The position numbers and the translations under genes are program-made. The notes under the pieces are model-generated. The model ran no database searches. It saw nothing but the letters and a program-made list of their open reading frames with translations, and was not told the DNA's origin. From contig CM065803.1 of the NCBI GenBank assembly GCA_033398695.1, positions 42,275,501 to 42,339,500 on the forward strand: a stretch of 64,000 nucleotides of DNA. The letters are read 5' to 3'. Source of the DNA: Orobanche coerulescens. Lineage: Eukaryota; Streptophyta; Magnoliopsida; Lamiales; Orobanchaceae. Position 1 is the stretch's first letter. Each line of letters begins with the position of its first letter. Shown here one piece after another: positions 1 through 19,393 of the stretch.

Positions 1-402
1 TGAATATTGAATTAAGCATGATTATATAATAAAAAAGAAATGATATGCATAAAAATTTTTAGTTAGTTTTAAAATTTACTTATTGTACGAAAAATATTTA
101 CAATGTATTTAGTACTTGTGAAATTAATTTATATAATAAAGTTTAAAATAAATTTATATTAAAATTACAAATTATTTACATAAAATTTAAAATTAGTGGT
201 ATTAAATTTTGGGCCGGGTACCCTATAACCAGACCCGGAAAAATAAGATACCCGAAAAGCGGGTACCTGACTTTTTCGAATCGTCACGAACCGAATTTTC
301 CATTACGCGCATAACCGCCCGAAAATCCGGGTACCCGAATATGAACCCCCAACAATAAAAGACCTCTGTCGACTGTCGTCTTCCTTTATTTCTTCTGTCT
401 CT
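1..402. other. AT-rich upstream DNA with a possible hAT-type MITE end
   Basis: No gene is visible. Positions 1-200 are very AT-rich. From about 210 to 345 the words GGGTACCC, ACCCGGA and CCCGAA recur in both orientations, ending in a TATGAACCCCC edge. This resembles the subterminal repeats of the hAT-type MITEs elsewhere in the window (12123-12690, 15582-16352, 18377-18907, 48018-48649). The other end would lie outside the window or has decayed, so no target duplication can be checked. Confidence 0.3.
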
Positions 403-410
403 ATATAAAA
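403..410 (+). promoter_or_regulatory. TATA box of the UBP8-like gene
   Basis: TATATAAA lies about 165 bp upstream of the start codon at 573, in a plausible position for transcription starting near 430-440 and a 5' leader of about 135 bp. The leader region (about 430-572) is rich in TTTC/TTCT, as is common for plant 5' UTRs. The assignment is inferred from position and motif only. Confidence 0.45.
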
Positions 411-572
411 GAATAATTGATCAGAGGAAGAAGAAAAAAACTTTGAAAACAATAAAGAAACAATACAGTCTCAATTCAAATTAATCAAAATTATCCATCC
501 ATGATGACTTTTCTTTTCCTTTATAGAGGGGTTTCTCCCTTTTCAACAGTTTCTCTTCTCGATTTCTTCTAG

Positions 573-8494
<7,922 letters not shown>

Positions 8495-8924
8495 TTCTTT
8501 TGACGGGTGCGGACGGTAGTGGTGAAGTAGAATGTTTGTTTTATCTTTTTGAGAAATCAGCTATTGAAGGTGAAGGAAAATATTTTTTTCTGGGATGTAC
8601 ATAATGATTTTATTGATGGTGGTGGGTGGGGGTTTGGGTTGCGTTGGTCTAACATGAACTAGGTACAAGGAAAGTCCTACATTCATGGTGCTTTTGCCGA
8701 AGATTATTATGATTACTAGAATAGCACTTCATTTCAGCTAAATGTATAGTCTTTTTGACGAGTACATGTCCAAAAATCATTGTGTCCAAATTCAAATAGC
8801 TGGAATTGTTTCTGCTCTCATGGTTCTTTTCCTTGACTGCGCCTCTCTCCATCTTGCTCCCCCCCCCCCCCCTCTCTCCGTCCCCCTCTCCCTCCCTCCT
8901 CTTCCCCTATCCCCCTTCCTCTAC

Positions 8925-8955
<31 letters not shown>

Positions 8956-9867
8956 ACAACTCTTTGGCGAACTGCCATCCCGGTATGGTAATGTGCTGTT
9001 TTCACCTTAAAGTTCTCAATCAAAATTTTGAAACCTCAATGGATTCACTTTCGGAGAGGCAGTATAACTGATCGCGATGCTTCAAAAGGATAGTCCACAC
9101 AGACGCATGGTTCAGAATGTTAAAGTCATCCATTCTTACAAAGATGGAACTGTACAAGATCTTTCTTAGAATGTATCGAGGGTCAATCTTAAACACTCAA
9201 GGTAATAAATCATTCAATTATATGGTATTGGACTGTCGGTTGAACTTTACATATTGTAGATCTTGCTCCCGATAATCAACTCTCAGTGGACCTTTATTAG
9301 CTTGACTTACCATTTTAGCCTGCTTGTTTGTTTTCTCATCAGCTGGCAGCGATGGTGGCTGGAGTGCACTGACAGAAGGTCATCATGGATAGATGCCTTC
9401 ACGATTTCTTGTTAGTGCACAAGGCAAGCAAGAACTAATGAGCAGTACGAGCTCATATGTGTCGATTATGAAGTTTTACGTTTGATTTTAGAAGATGTCT
9501 GTCGTGGCAGACTGGTTAATTGCTCGTGTATTGTGGCATTAACTCTATAAAATAAAAAAGTGAAGAAGACTCAAACGAACACAAATGATACGAAGGAAAA
9601 AACAAAAAGAGAATCTAATAGAACACAGACCGTGGTGTTGGCAAAACATGCAGCAATTTTGTCACCCTCCTTGTTCTAGCAAACTTTAGTTATAGGTTCA
9701 TCACTACCATTAACTCCATCTGAACAGTACCCTCCATAACCCATTTTCTCAAACTCAATTCACCATAGGTTCTGCTACATTCTCTTGAACTCCACACTAT
9801 CGTCCATCTCATCCTTCTCCAAATCATATTCAGTCCACAGACCCTGAATCACTTTCAACCACTCTCA
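8495..9867. other. Downstream region of the UBP gene, simple repeats only
   Basis: After the UBP stop codon there is a T/G-rich 3' UTR-like stretch (8495-8640). Poly-C/CCT-rich tracts follow, then a C run leading directly into (CA)n at 8858-8958. From about 9000 to 9867 no convincing exon, RNA or repeat boundary was seen; short open frames there lack family motifs. Confidence 0.5.
8858..8958. repeat. Poly-C / CCT-rich tract followed by (CA)n
   Basis: The + strand has two long C homopolymers (near 8860 and 8926) separated by C/T-only sequence, then about nine CA dinucleotides. The near-pure pyrimidine strand extends for about 80 bp. Open frames through it (proline/serine runs) are artefacts of composition. 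Confidence 0.85.
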
Positions 9868-9869
9868 TA

Positions 9870-10046
9870 CTCCCTCCGTCCCAACTAAGATGAGTCGTAT
9901 TCCTTTTGGGGCTGTCCCTAGTCCTTTTTTTTTTTTTGGTACACTTTTACTACTTACACAACTTTAAATCATTTTACATTACTTTTCAACTCTCTTTGAA
10001 TCTCGTGCCCAAAAGAAAGGTGTCATCTTAGCTGGGACGGAGGGAG
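9870..10046. mobile_element. Stowaway-type MITE (Tc1/mariner)
   Basis: The terminal inverted repeats are CTCCCTCCGTCCCA at the left and TGGGACGGAGGGAG at the right. They are flanked by TA on both sides (9868-9869 and 10047-10048), matching the classical Stowaway terminus and TA target. The element is 177 bp long and has no coding capacity. Confidence 0.93.
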
Positions 10047-10048
10047 TA

Positions 10049-10483
10049 CCTTCATTTTCCTTTTGGTTTTGGACAACAACTATTTTTCCTCATCTTTCCT
10101 CTTTCAGCTGCAGAGTACCCTGGCTGTGCAACATTCTTCTTCTTGTTTTTGTCTCGAGACACACTTATTCTCATTCTCCATCATTTCACTGAATTTCAGT
10201 ACTCTGGAATTGGTCCATAAAGTTGGACGTATTGGCTGCACACTTACCTCTACAAAAACTGGGTCCCTATATAATTTGCTTCAACCTCTGCCTCAACCTT
10301 GAAACTTCATGGCTCTGCCTGTTGAGGTGATTCTCCCAGTCTTGGTCGTACGGCCTTCTCCTCTAGACATCGTACAATAAACAATATTTGAATATTACAT
10401 GCTGAACAACCCCACCCAGTATCAAACCCTTTCATATTCGTTGGTCCCTATATTTGAAGACCTTTTTTTTCTGTATATATACT
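10049..10483. other. Unassigned stretch between MITE and GC/poly-A repeat
   Basis: An open frame of 79 codons (10063-10302, +) shows no recognisable motif and is probably chance. Read on the minus strand, the segment has a gene-like codon feel but contains several stops. It may be an old pseudogene, but no family could be assigned. Confidence 0.3.
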
Positions 10484-10990
10484 AGAGATTGCTCGTGCCA
10501 TAATGGCACAATAGCGGTGATATAATTGAATTAAAATAATTAAATTATCATATTACTTGTTAGAAAAAAAATATGTTGGCTCTCAAAATTCTACTTGCGG
10601 CAGATGGGTCTGTCGTAAAAAAGAAAAGAAAAAAAAATACCGATCAAGAAAGCAGGTCGGCGGTCAGGTGTAAAAAAATGGTCGGTCGTTGGAGAGCAGG
10701 CTTGCGGCTTGACGAAAAAAAAAGAACTGCCTGGCCGTCGGAGGTCTCCGAGGACCGGCGGTCCTGCCGGAAAAACTGATTGGCCGGAGGTTCGTTGGAG
10801 ATCTCCTAAAAAAAATTGAAAATTAATTGTCCTTTTTATTTAATTTATTTAATATTTTAGGTGTATTTTTTAATATTTATTGTTGAATATTTAGTAATAT
10901 GAATATTGTTGAATATGCCCACTAAATGAATAATTTTAGGGTTTTTTCCTCAATGTTTTTTTTTTTTGAAAATATGTTAAAATATATTCA
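10484..10990 (-). mobile_element. Helitron-like repeat, short copy with GC/poly-A minisatellite
   Basis: On the minus strand the left edge reads as a hairpin, GTGCCAT-TATGGCAC, then nine bases and CTAGT. This is the form expected for a Helitron 3' end (hairpin, then CTRR, insertion before T). Inside come a module with AATTAAATTATCA, a few GC-rich/poly-A units (10590-10800) and an AT-rich tail. The same modules recur at 22480-24717 and 26928-27333. No Rep/helicase coding is present, so it would be non-autonomous. The 5' end was not identified. Confidence 0.5.
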
Positions 10991-12122
10991 AAAAAATCTT
11001 TTTTATCCAGGACTGTTTTAGAATGTAAAGAATGAATTTAAAGAAATCTATACAAACTCATAATCCTCTGGTAGAGAACCAGAAAGATAACGCCTCGCAA
11101 AACGTCCCCGCACCCAGTTCTTGTATTATGCTCAGCCTGTTTCTTATCATTTTATCCAAAATCCTCCCAAGTTGCTTGGCCGAAACATGTTGTTGACCGT
11201 GTCTCCTATTGTTCCTTTCCGTCGTGTTCAAATGTATACTCTCTCCGTCGTGTTCGAATGTATACACTTCACTCTAAAATTTATTCTTTTTTGAAGTTTA
11301 CATTTATTACTTTTATACAATTAAATCAATATAATGAGCAAGTCAATATATTTTTGTTATATAGGTGTATACATATATTTATGCCCCCTCCAATAGTAGT
11401 GTCTTGGGCGGTCGCCAAGGTTGCCCCTGCCAGGGCCGCCCCTGACTGCTACTTGGTTTGATCAAAACTCACCTAAAAGAGAAAGCAGATTGGCACAATT
11501 GATCAAGGAAGCCCAAATTCAGTCTCATAAATATGATCAAAGTTACAATTGGGGGACGTCTCAATGTAAAACTAATTTGAATAGAGAGGTCTCCACAAGT
11601 ACTTGTCACATGTTAATGTACATGATGATATGTAATGATGAGTCTATATTGAACCTCGACCTCATTGAGTAATATCAACTTAGTGAAATTGGGAAAATTT
11701 AAAAGAAGCACTTGTTCTAGCTTGAACAAATAGATATGTACTTAGGCAAGCGATGCTGACACCATGAGTATAAACCATTACTAGACTTCTTTGCTCGAAA
11801 GTGTAGTGAGAGCACGAGTTTGAAACCCTACGGCACAAGGTACGTACCTCACGTACAAACTCATTAGACTTGACTGCAAAGAGTATGTTGATCCCGAGGT
11901 ACATAGTAGACTAGAGGGGGATGAATAGTCTACTTGTTTTATAGAAAATTTCGTTTGTATTCAAATTTGTTTGACAGTGGAAATTTTTCTTGCCTTATAT
12001 CAATCCATGTTACATATAATGCTTTAAAACACTTCGTACTTCAAGGATAAAGACTCTTCTGGTTTAGAGCAGAGGACTTCAATCTTCTGGTTTCTTTCTA
12101 AGCAAAGACTTTTTGCAGCAAG
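10991..12122. other. Non-coding DNA, probable old repeat remnants
   Basis: No exon with splice sites and a recognisable motif was found. At 11217-11266 a segment of about 24 bp containing CCGTCGTGTTC and AATGTATAC occurs twice in tandem, resembling a decayed Stowaway edge. The segment 11460-11900 has the look of an old retroelement leader but no diagnostic primer site. Confidence 0.3.
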
Positions 12123-12690
12123 TAGGGTTGTAAACGAATCGAATCGAAGCGAATATTGTTGTAATCGAATCGAATCAATAAATTTATTTACGAATTCGAA
12201 TACGAATACGAATCGTGTTCGAATATTAATTTTGATTTGAATTTGAATACTTGAACAATTTCACGAATTCGAATCGAATACTCAAATCTATAAATAAAGG
12301 AGATGAAGAATGACTCGTCGAGATTAAAGTTATTGCAATATATATTTTATTATAAACAATGTCACATTAATTTGAAGTCGACTTCAATATGAGCCAACCT
12401 CAACACATTTGACATGTATTTAAAGATTTAAGAGTATTATTCCAAATTGTATTAAGAAAATATACTATATACAAAATATATTTTTAGTTGTATTATATAT
12501 TTAAATATTTAATCGAATCTTTACGAATATCGAATCGAATATCATATATACTTATAAGTATTTGATTATTAATCGAATCAGAAAAACTATTTGTATTTGA
12601 ATTCGAATCATAAAATTTCGAATTCGAATCACCAAATTTCAAATCGAATCACGAATCGGATCAAAATTATTTGATTTGTTTACGACTCTA
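12123..12690. mobile_element. hAT-type MITE with GAATCGAATC subterminal repeats
   Basis: The left end TAGGGTTGTAAACGAATCGA and right end TTGTTTACGACTCTA form an imperfect inverted repeat. The flanking 8-mers GCAGCAAG (12115-12122) and CCAACAAG (12691-12698) match at 6 of 8, consistent with a decayed hAT target duplication. The words GAATCGAAT and CGAATTCGAAT recur near both ends around an AT-rich centre. No coding potential is present. Confidence 0.75.
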
Positions 12691-12698
12691 CCAACAAG

Positions 12699-13473
12699 TC
12701 TTCTGGTAGTTTTGCCAGTAATAGTTCAAATGCAAATAGACAAAAGAGCAAAAATAGATTTTAGAGTGGTGTTGTTCACTGATTATTTATTACCTGCAAG
12801 TGCACAAATTAGGTGTAGGTAACGGCGAGTAATATGATATTTCCACATGAACTAATTGAATTATTATATCGGATACTAGATCATAGTACTTTTCAACTTT
12901 ATCCAGACGATTGAGTTTCGACTTGGATTTAAAACTAGAATAATTCGAAAATCAAAATTAATGTGGATAACCAAGAGTAGACGCAAGAAAATAGACCAAG
13001 TTTAATAAAGAGATTCCAAGACGGTGGTTTCAATTAATTTCTAGGTTTAATTATATTAATTTTGCTTGAAGTTTTACTCGTCTTCCCTATAAGATGATCA
13101 CAATAGTTGTTTTGGCCTCTCTCGAAGTCGCATAAATGTGTTGATTAAATCTATGCCATACTGCCTCTCTCCGGGGTCCAACGACCTGCCTGAGGTAGCT
13201 TGCATTTGATGTTTCTTTGTCTTGAAATATTCCAATACTATGTTCATGGCCTCACGTTATACTTAAGTTTATCAATAGAGAAAAAAGAAAAAAAAATGGA
13301 TTAGACACGATTTAAAATAAAATACATTTGTGAATCTATAAGACATGCATTGTTCTTAACTTTCATTGCATTAATCATGATAATACCATTCTTTGGTACA
13401 TTCCCAACCTTCTTCCCTCTTAACACATATGAGGAATAGCAGGAACACCAGAGGCCAAGTATACTAGGAATGC
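12699..13473. other. Non-coding DNA downstream of the ankyrin/PGG gene
   Basis: This stretch lies 3' of the minus-strand gene ending at 13474. Its first part (12780-13210), with CCTGCAAGTGCACAAATTAG and a run about tracts and unequal junctions, resembles LTR-retroelement non-coding sequence, but no boundaries were found. The gene's 3' UTR would be expected just below 13474. Confidence 0.3.
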
Positions 13474-16400
13474 TTAAATACAATGGGTTGAGTTCTTTTT
13501 AAATATTCCTGCCCCATACGTAGATTTGAAAGTCTTCATAATGAGAGAAAATTGCATCACTACAAATGAGGCCACGGGAATAGAAGCTAGCACAATCAAG
13601 ATCATCATCCAAGAGATTCTATCTTCAAGCATAATAATGAGGGCAGAAGTAAATGTTACCATCATAGAGGCAATCGATAACAAAAGGGTAAGTAGACCTA
13701 CCATCATCGTTGTAGGCAGCGATTTAAGGAAATCATCTACTGCATAACCGGATGTGAGGATTCCCAAAAATGTAATTACAGAAGTTGCGGAAGAAACGAG
13801 TGATATGACATCTGAAGCCATGAATATTTTGAACAATGGTTTCTCTCTGAATACGGGATAGCCTGTATCTTGATTGTATCCGCCAGGAGCTGTGAATGCT
13901 ACTGCAAACATAACAGTGACAATGAGAGCACCTACAGTAGTACAAGAAGTTGCTGTTGCTTTCATCGATCTTTCTGCTGCTGCCATTAGCTTTTCATGTC
14001 TCAATATAAATAGTTCACGCGCGGTCAAATTATCTTCATTTCGAGATTCACGCACGTTCGGAGGTACAATTTTCTCCACCTCCTACATATTTGCTAGCAG
14101 AGACATTAGAAAGAAAACATGACCTTGAAGAACCAATGCAAGTTTTACTAACTTTGTACATATACTATCTAAAAATTCGTACTCTTTCAAGACCACCAGG
14201 AACTGAAAGAATGTGTATTAAAGTAAGGACCGAAATTCTAACCTTGAACCATTGCAGTTCTCTCTGCATTTGCAAAGTTGAACTTTGAGTATCCTCGAAC
14301 CGTTGAATCGGAGATAAGGTTCCTGCCATATGGAGCATATTATTGCCGTATTTTGATAGAGTAACTCCCAAATCCTTTCTTCTCTCAACCTCAAGATTAT
14401 AGATAAGGTTGTATATGTTTTCTTGACGACATTTAATTGCATACTGATATATGCTCATTTGCTCGTGATCTTCTGCATACGTGAGATCCGGATTTTCTTT
14501 GAACATTTCAGTAACAAAATCGACATGACCTTGTTCTATAGCTCGAAAGATTGACTTGTCGACCATATTTTGTTGTTCGTCTGTAAGGTCTTGCTCCTTT
14601 GTCGTTTTCCCCATGCGTTGTATAAGTTCAAGGATTCGTGCATGGATAATTTTTTTTTCGTATATTTGATCAATTCCTACGATAACATGAAAAACAATAT
14701 TGGCGCTTCAAATTAAGAATCGGTAGCTATATAAAATTACAAATAAATAAATATATAAATAAGTGGTGGACAATGCATACCCAAAAATCTTGGAAGAGCT
14801 TTAACTAGTCCCTTGAGTAAACTCTGCTCTGCATTGCAAGTACGAATTAGCCAAAATCAATTTAGTAGGTGACTCAATACTATTAATTTCTTTATTGAAT
14901 TCAACAGGAAATCTATATATGTTACACATTATTCTTTCTTCATCTTCCCTATTTCGTATTGTCTTCTTCTTCTATGATCCTCTCATATGGTTTCTCACCT
15001 ATCTTATTATTTTAGTAAAGTAAATGCCAGTATTCTATAGTAGGAGCAATAGAGGTAACTATCACATGTATTTTTCTTTTATTATCCATACTTCTATAGA
15101 GATCTGGGAAAAAGTGAGACTTTTACTTTGCAAATGCATCATATGCATGTCCTGTCCTTTCTATAGGTAAGATTTTACTTCGCTACTGCTATTCTGGGGC
15201 AAAACCTTTTGTGAGAAACTTCATGAGAGTAATTAGTACGGTATGAGATCGCGTATGAAGAAGGGTTTAGTTACAGGTACAAAATGTTGGATCTCTACTT
15301 CAATTATCTTGTCTCGTGATATAGAGGAGCTTTGGAAGAAACAAACAACTGTGGTTTTATATGCTGGTGTTTGCGTTTTGTGACGTTCATGTGAATTCCA
15401 TTCCGACAAAAAAATCGGGAGCGCTGAGTTGCAATCCCAGGTCTACCGAACAAGATGAGGAACTAATGTGGTAAAAGTATCTAGGTTAGGGTTTTCGCTC
15501 GATGTGCGCCACCGCCGCCACCGTCGATCATGTAAGTACTCTTTCGATGATCTTAATGTGATCCTTTTCTTCATGTTTAAGCAGTGTTGTTACGGCGGTC
15601 GACTAGTCGTCGACTAGTCGACCAGGCGGTGGAGGATCGGCGTCGTGCCACTCCGACTCGCCTTGTGTAAATATGTCGCCCGACTTGGACGACATGGGTC
15701 GCCTAGTCGACGACTTGGGTCGACTGGGCGACGACTCGGGTCCGACTTGGACCCGAGGCAGAATATTTAAAAAAAATCGTCAACCTCAAACCTAATTGCA
15801 AAACGAGTCAGCCGACTGAAGAAATCTCCACTTCGGTCCCGTCGAAAAAAGGCCGAAAGACCAGGAGCAGCAGTAGCAGCCATCACCACCGCCGTCCGTC
15901 GATTTCCTCGACTTGGAGAATCCTCTACTTCTATTTCTTCTTCTTCTTTCTTTTTTATTTCTTCCGATTTCCGATTTCCAATTTCCAATATTTTCTTCGG
16001 CTGATTTCTGATTCCCCTTTGAAACTGCACGCCGATTTGATTTTGATGTACCTTTCCCTTTGAAACTTCGGCCGATATGATATATATTATATATTATATA
16101 TTATATATTATATATGTGTATGTATTATATATATACTGAATATATATGTATATATTTAGTATACATAATATATAATATATAATATATATCAGTATATCAG
16201 TATATAATATATAATATATATCAGTATCTTTAGTATACATAATATATAATATATAATATATAATTAGTCCACTAGTCTCGACTAGTCTACGACTCGCCAT
16301 GCCAGACCTCCGTCGACTCGACTCGACTCGACTTACTGCCGTAACAACCATGTGTTTAAGGTTGTAGGTCAGTGTAAGTTGTGCGACTTATTCCTCCATC

Positions 16401-17783
16401 CATCTGAAGAGCATATCACTACCTTCCTCAAAGAGAAAGTGGTAAGAAGGTCCTTTGAAAGTAAGTAGTCCCTTTGATCTGTCTCTCCTTTTGGCAACAT
16501 CTTCATGTTGTCTCTAGTTCAGGCTCTTATTACATCGTTGACCTCAATTCCGGCTATTTTAGGGTTTCAAGATGCAAAGACTCAGCAGATGCGATCTGAC
16601 TACTCCTCATTTCTGGTGGGTTTGTGGATCGAATTCCGCATAGGATAACTACGGATTGGTTAATCCTTGATCAAATAAACTTTGATTGGTTAATAGTGAC
16701 TATGCCTATCAGGAATAAGATTCATGTGTCTTGTAGGTTCATGCATGTTAGATATCTATTAGTAGGGGCATAGGGTATCGTAGCCATGTGTGTCTTGGTG
16801 GGGGCCTGAGGGTACTTGAGAACACCGGTTGTTGAAAATCCGAGAGGTCAGGAGAGAGCAAGTGAACACGAGAGTCGGTGAGAATTCTTGTGTGAGATCT
16901 TGTATTCTTGTCCATGTCTTTTCTTCTTCTATAGTGAAATCCTAGCAGCTCGGAGACGAAGGCAAGTTGTTGAACTTAGTTAAAGCAACTTTGTGTGTTT
17001 ATATCTTGATTTCTATCTACATATTGTTTGCAATCGCACTTTCGCAGGAGGAATTCTAACACAAAATCCTATCAAACTAGTATTGAGAACATTCAGATCC
17101 TAGGAGTGCCAAAATGATGAGCGTAGAAGACGCCATGAAGAGGGTCGAAAGTTCGACGACAATAACTTTAGCCTATTTTGATCGCAAATCGAGGACTACC
17201 TGAATATGAAGAAGCGTATAAAGAATCTAGAGGACAAGCTCCAAAAAAGTATAGAGGAGGAAGCTTCTGTCGAGATGGATAAGATGACCATTGGTGCAGC
17301 CTGACTAGTACTTACAAAAGAAGAACGACTGTTTTGGGGACTACGTTGACAGTATTGATAGATAGTTTGTCCAACATGTGTGAGAAGCCAAGTGATGCTC
17401 AACAGTTGTACTTGATGAGATGGTTGTTTACTCTAAAGATGGATAACGGCATCTCTATTCGTCATAAAGTTTGGATCTTTGGTGATATCATTGATCATCT
17501 CGCTTTGATGGATGTTAAATTTGACAAAAACATTAGGTCGGTGGTGGTGTTGACTTATATATATATATATAGGGGATGGTTCTGGTGAGAATGAGATTTA
17601 AGTTAAGAAATAAGAATGAATTTGATTCATATAATGCATAATTTTAATGCATTGCAATTTTGATGCACGAAATGCATATAATACATGTATAAGTCAATCT
17701 GGACCGTACATCATACAAAGATCAATGATTCAGATTTATTCTTATTTCTTACAGAAAAAGTCATTCTCATTTGATCTATCCTC

Positions 17784-17815
<32 letters not shown>

Positions 17816-19332
17816 CGCGCACACACACACACACATATATATATATGGGGATTTTACACTCAACCACCTTATTAGATGCCTACTAAACGTTTGGGTCTCT
17901 ATGTTTTCAAAAATAACGATGAGGTCCAATTTCAGGCAAATGGTTGACTTTCTGCGTAAAGTCCATTTTACCCCTGGAATAAAACATTTCTTTGAAATTG
18001 GTTTATTCAATAATACTGAATAAAACATTTCTTTTAAAACAAAAAAATAAGAAACGGGCCGTTTCTTCCGTCTTCTCCCGTTAACAAGGCATTTGTGTGT
18101 TTAATTTTAATTTTTTTCTGGATTTTGTTGATTTCGGCCGCGACCGGTTTTCTGCAGACTTCGGCCGCTCGCGCCTCCTCCTCGGTCGCGCACCACCGCT
18201 GTCGGAACCACCTCCTCGCGCTGGTTCTTTTGATACCTATGTCTCTCCTTCTCCGGCTTGCCCCGTTTTGCTGGTCACCGATATTTTTTTCCGGCCAGCC
18301 CCTCCCAGGGGTTTTTGGGCAGCTTCGCCCGCGAGTTTTCTGGCCGGTCCTCTCATGGCAGATTCGGGTCGCCCCCTAGGGGTGTCGAACGGTTCGGTTC
18401 CGGTTAACCGGACCGAAATTTTCGGTTAACCGGAACCATAATTGCCCAAAAATGAGAACCGAAAACCGAACCATATAAAATTTCGGTTAACCGGAACCGG
18501 ACCGGTTATTTTCGGTTCCAGTTCGGTTAAACCGACAGAACCGTTTTTTTTTTTTTTTTGCACGGGTTAAATTATAAATTGTAAATCATAAAATATAAAA
18601 TTAATATTTAATACATATATAATATATTATTATAAATTTTTAACAAAATATAAAATATTTATTTAACAATATTAGGGTTTTAAATTTTTAATTTACAAAA
18701 ACTAAAATAATAAAATATATAAGTATAAAATATAAAAATAATATTTAATAAATATATTATAAAATCGGTTTTCGGTTCGGAACCGTTCGGTTCCGGTTCC
18801 GAACCGAAAACCGAAAAATTATGTAATAAGGAACCGAAAACCGAACCTTTAACCGAATATACGGTTCCGGTTCTAACCGAGAACCGGGAACCATTTAGAC
18901 ACCTCTATCGCCCCCGCCTGATCCGCCCTCGTCTCATGGCAGATTAGGGTCCCCTAAACCCTAAACCCTAAACGGTCACAAACGGTAACTAACGGCTAGT
19001 TAAAATTTTTACAAAAATATTACAATGAAGTCCATAAAAGTTAAACAATATTACAGTCCAGGTAGGTATACACTAAACAATATTACAACAAAGGACGGCA
19101 TGTGCGGCTCACATGACATTTCGTTTAAAAGAAAAGAAAAAATAAAAGGCAGTAATAAAAGAAAATGGATTTTCCTCTCTCTCTCCTATGACATCAGCAC
19201 CAAAGTTGACTTGTGTCCTTAATTGTAAATACAAACTTTCAACAGTTCATTTTTGTCCTTCGTCGTAAAATATGAAAACATAGGGACCCAAACGTTTATA
19301 TGGCATTTAAAAAGGTTGTCAGATGTAAATCA

Positions 19333-19393
<61 letters not shown>

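Noticed and set aside
9660..10300. Possible minus-strand pseudogene around the Stowaway MITE
   Set aside because: Some stretches look codon-like, but stops are frequent and no family could be named.
13474..14828. Separate small PGG gene starting at ATG 14614
   Set aside because: The frame continues upstream in exon 7 to an acceptor at 14677 and an earlier exon (14828-14781) whose phase fits exon 5 at 25066. A single long gene explains more, though two genes cannot be excluded.
18095..18429. 94- and 110-codon overlapping frames in a CpG-rich block
   Set aside because: Two frames open together because of composition, one runs into the hAT MITE, and neither shows a known motif.
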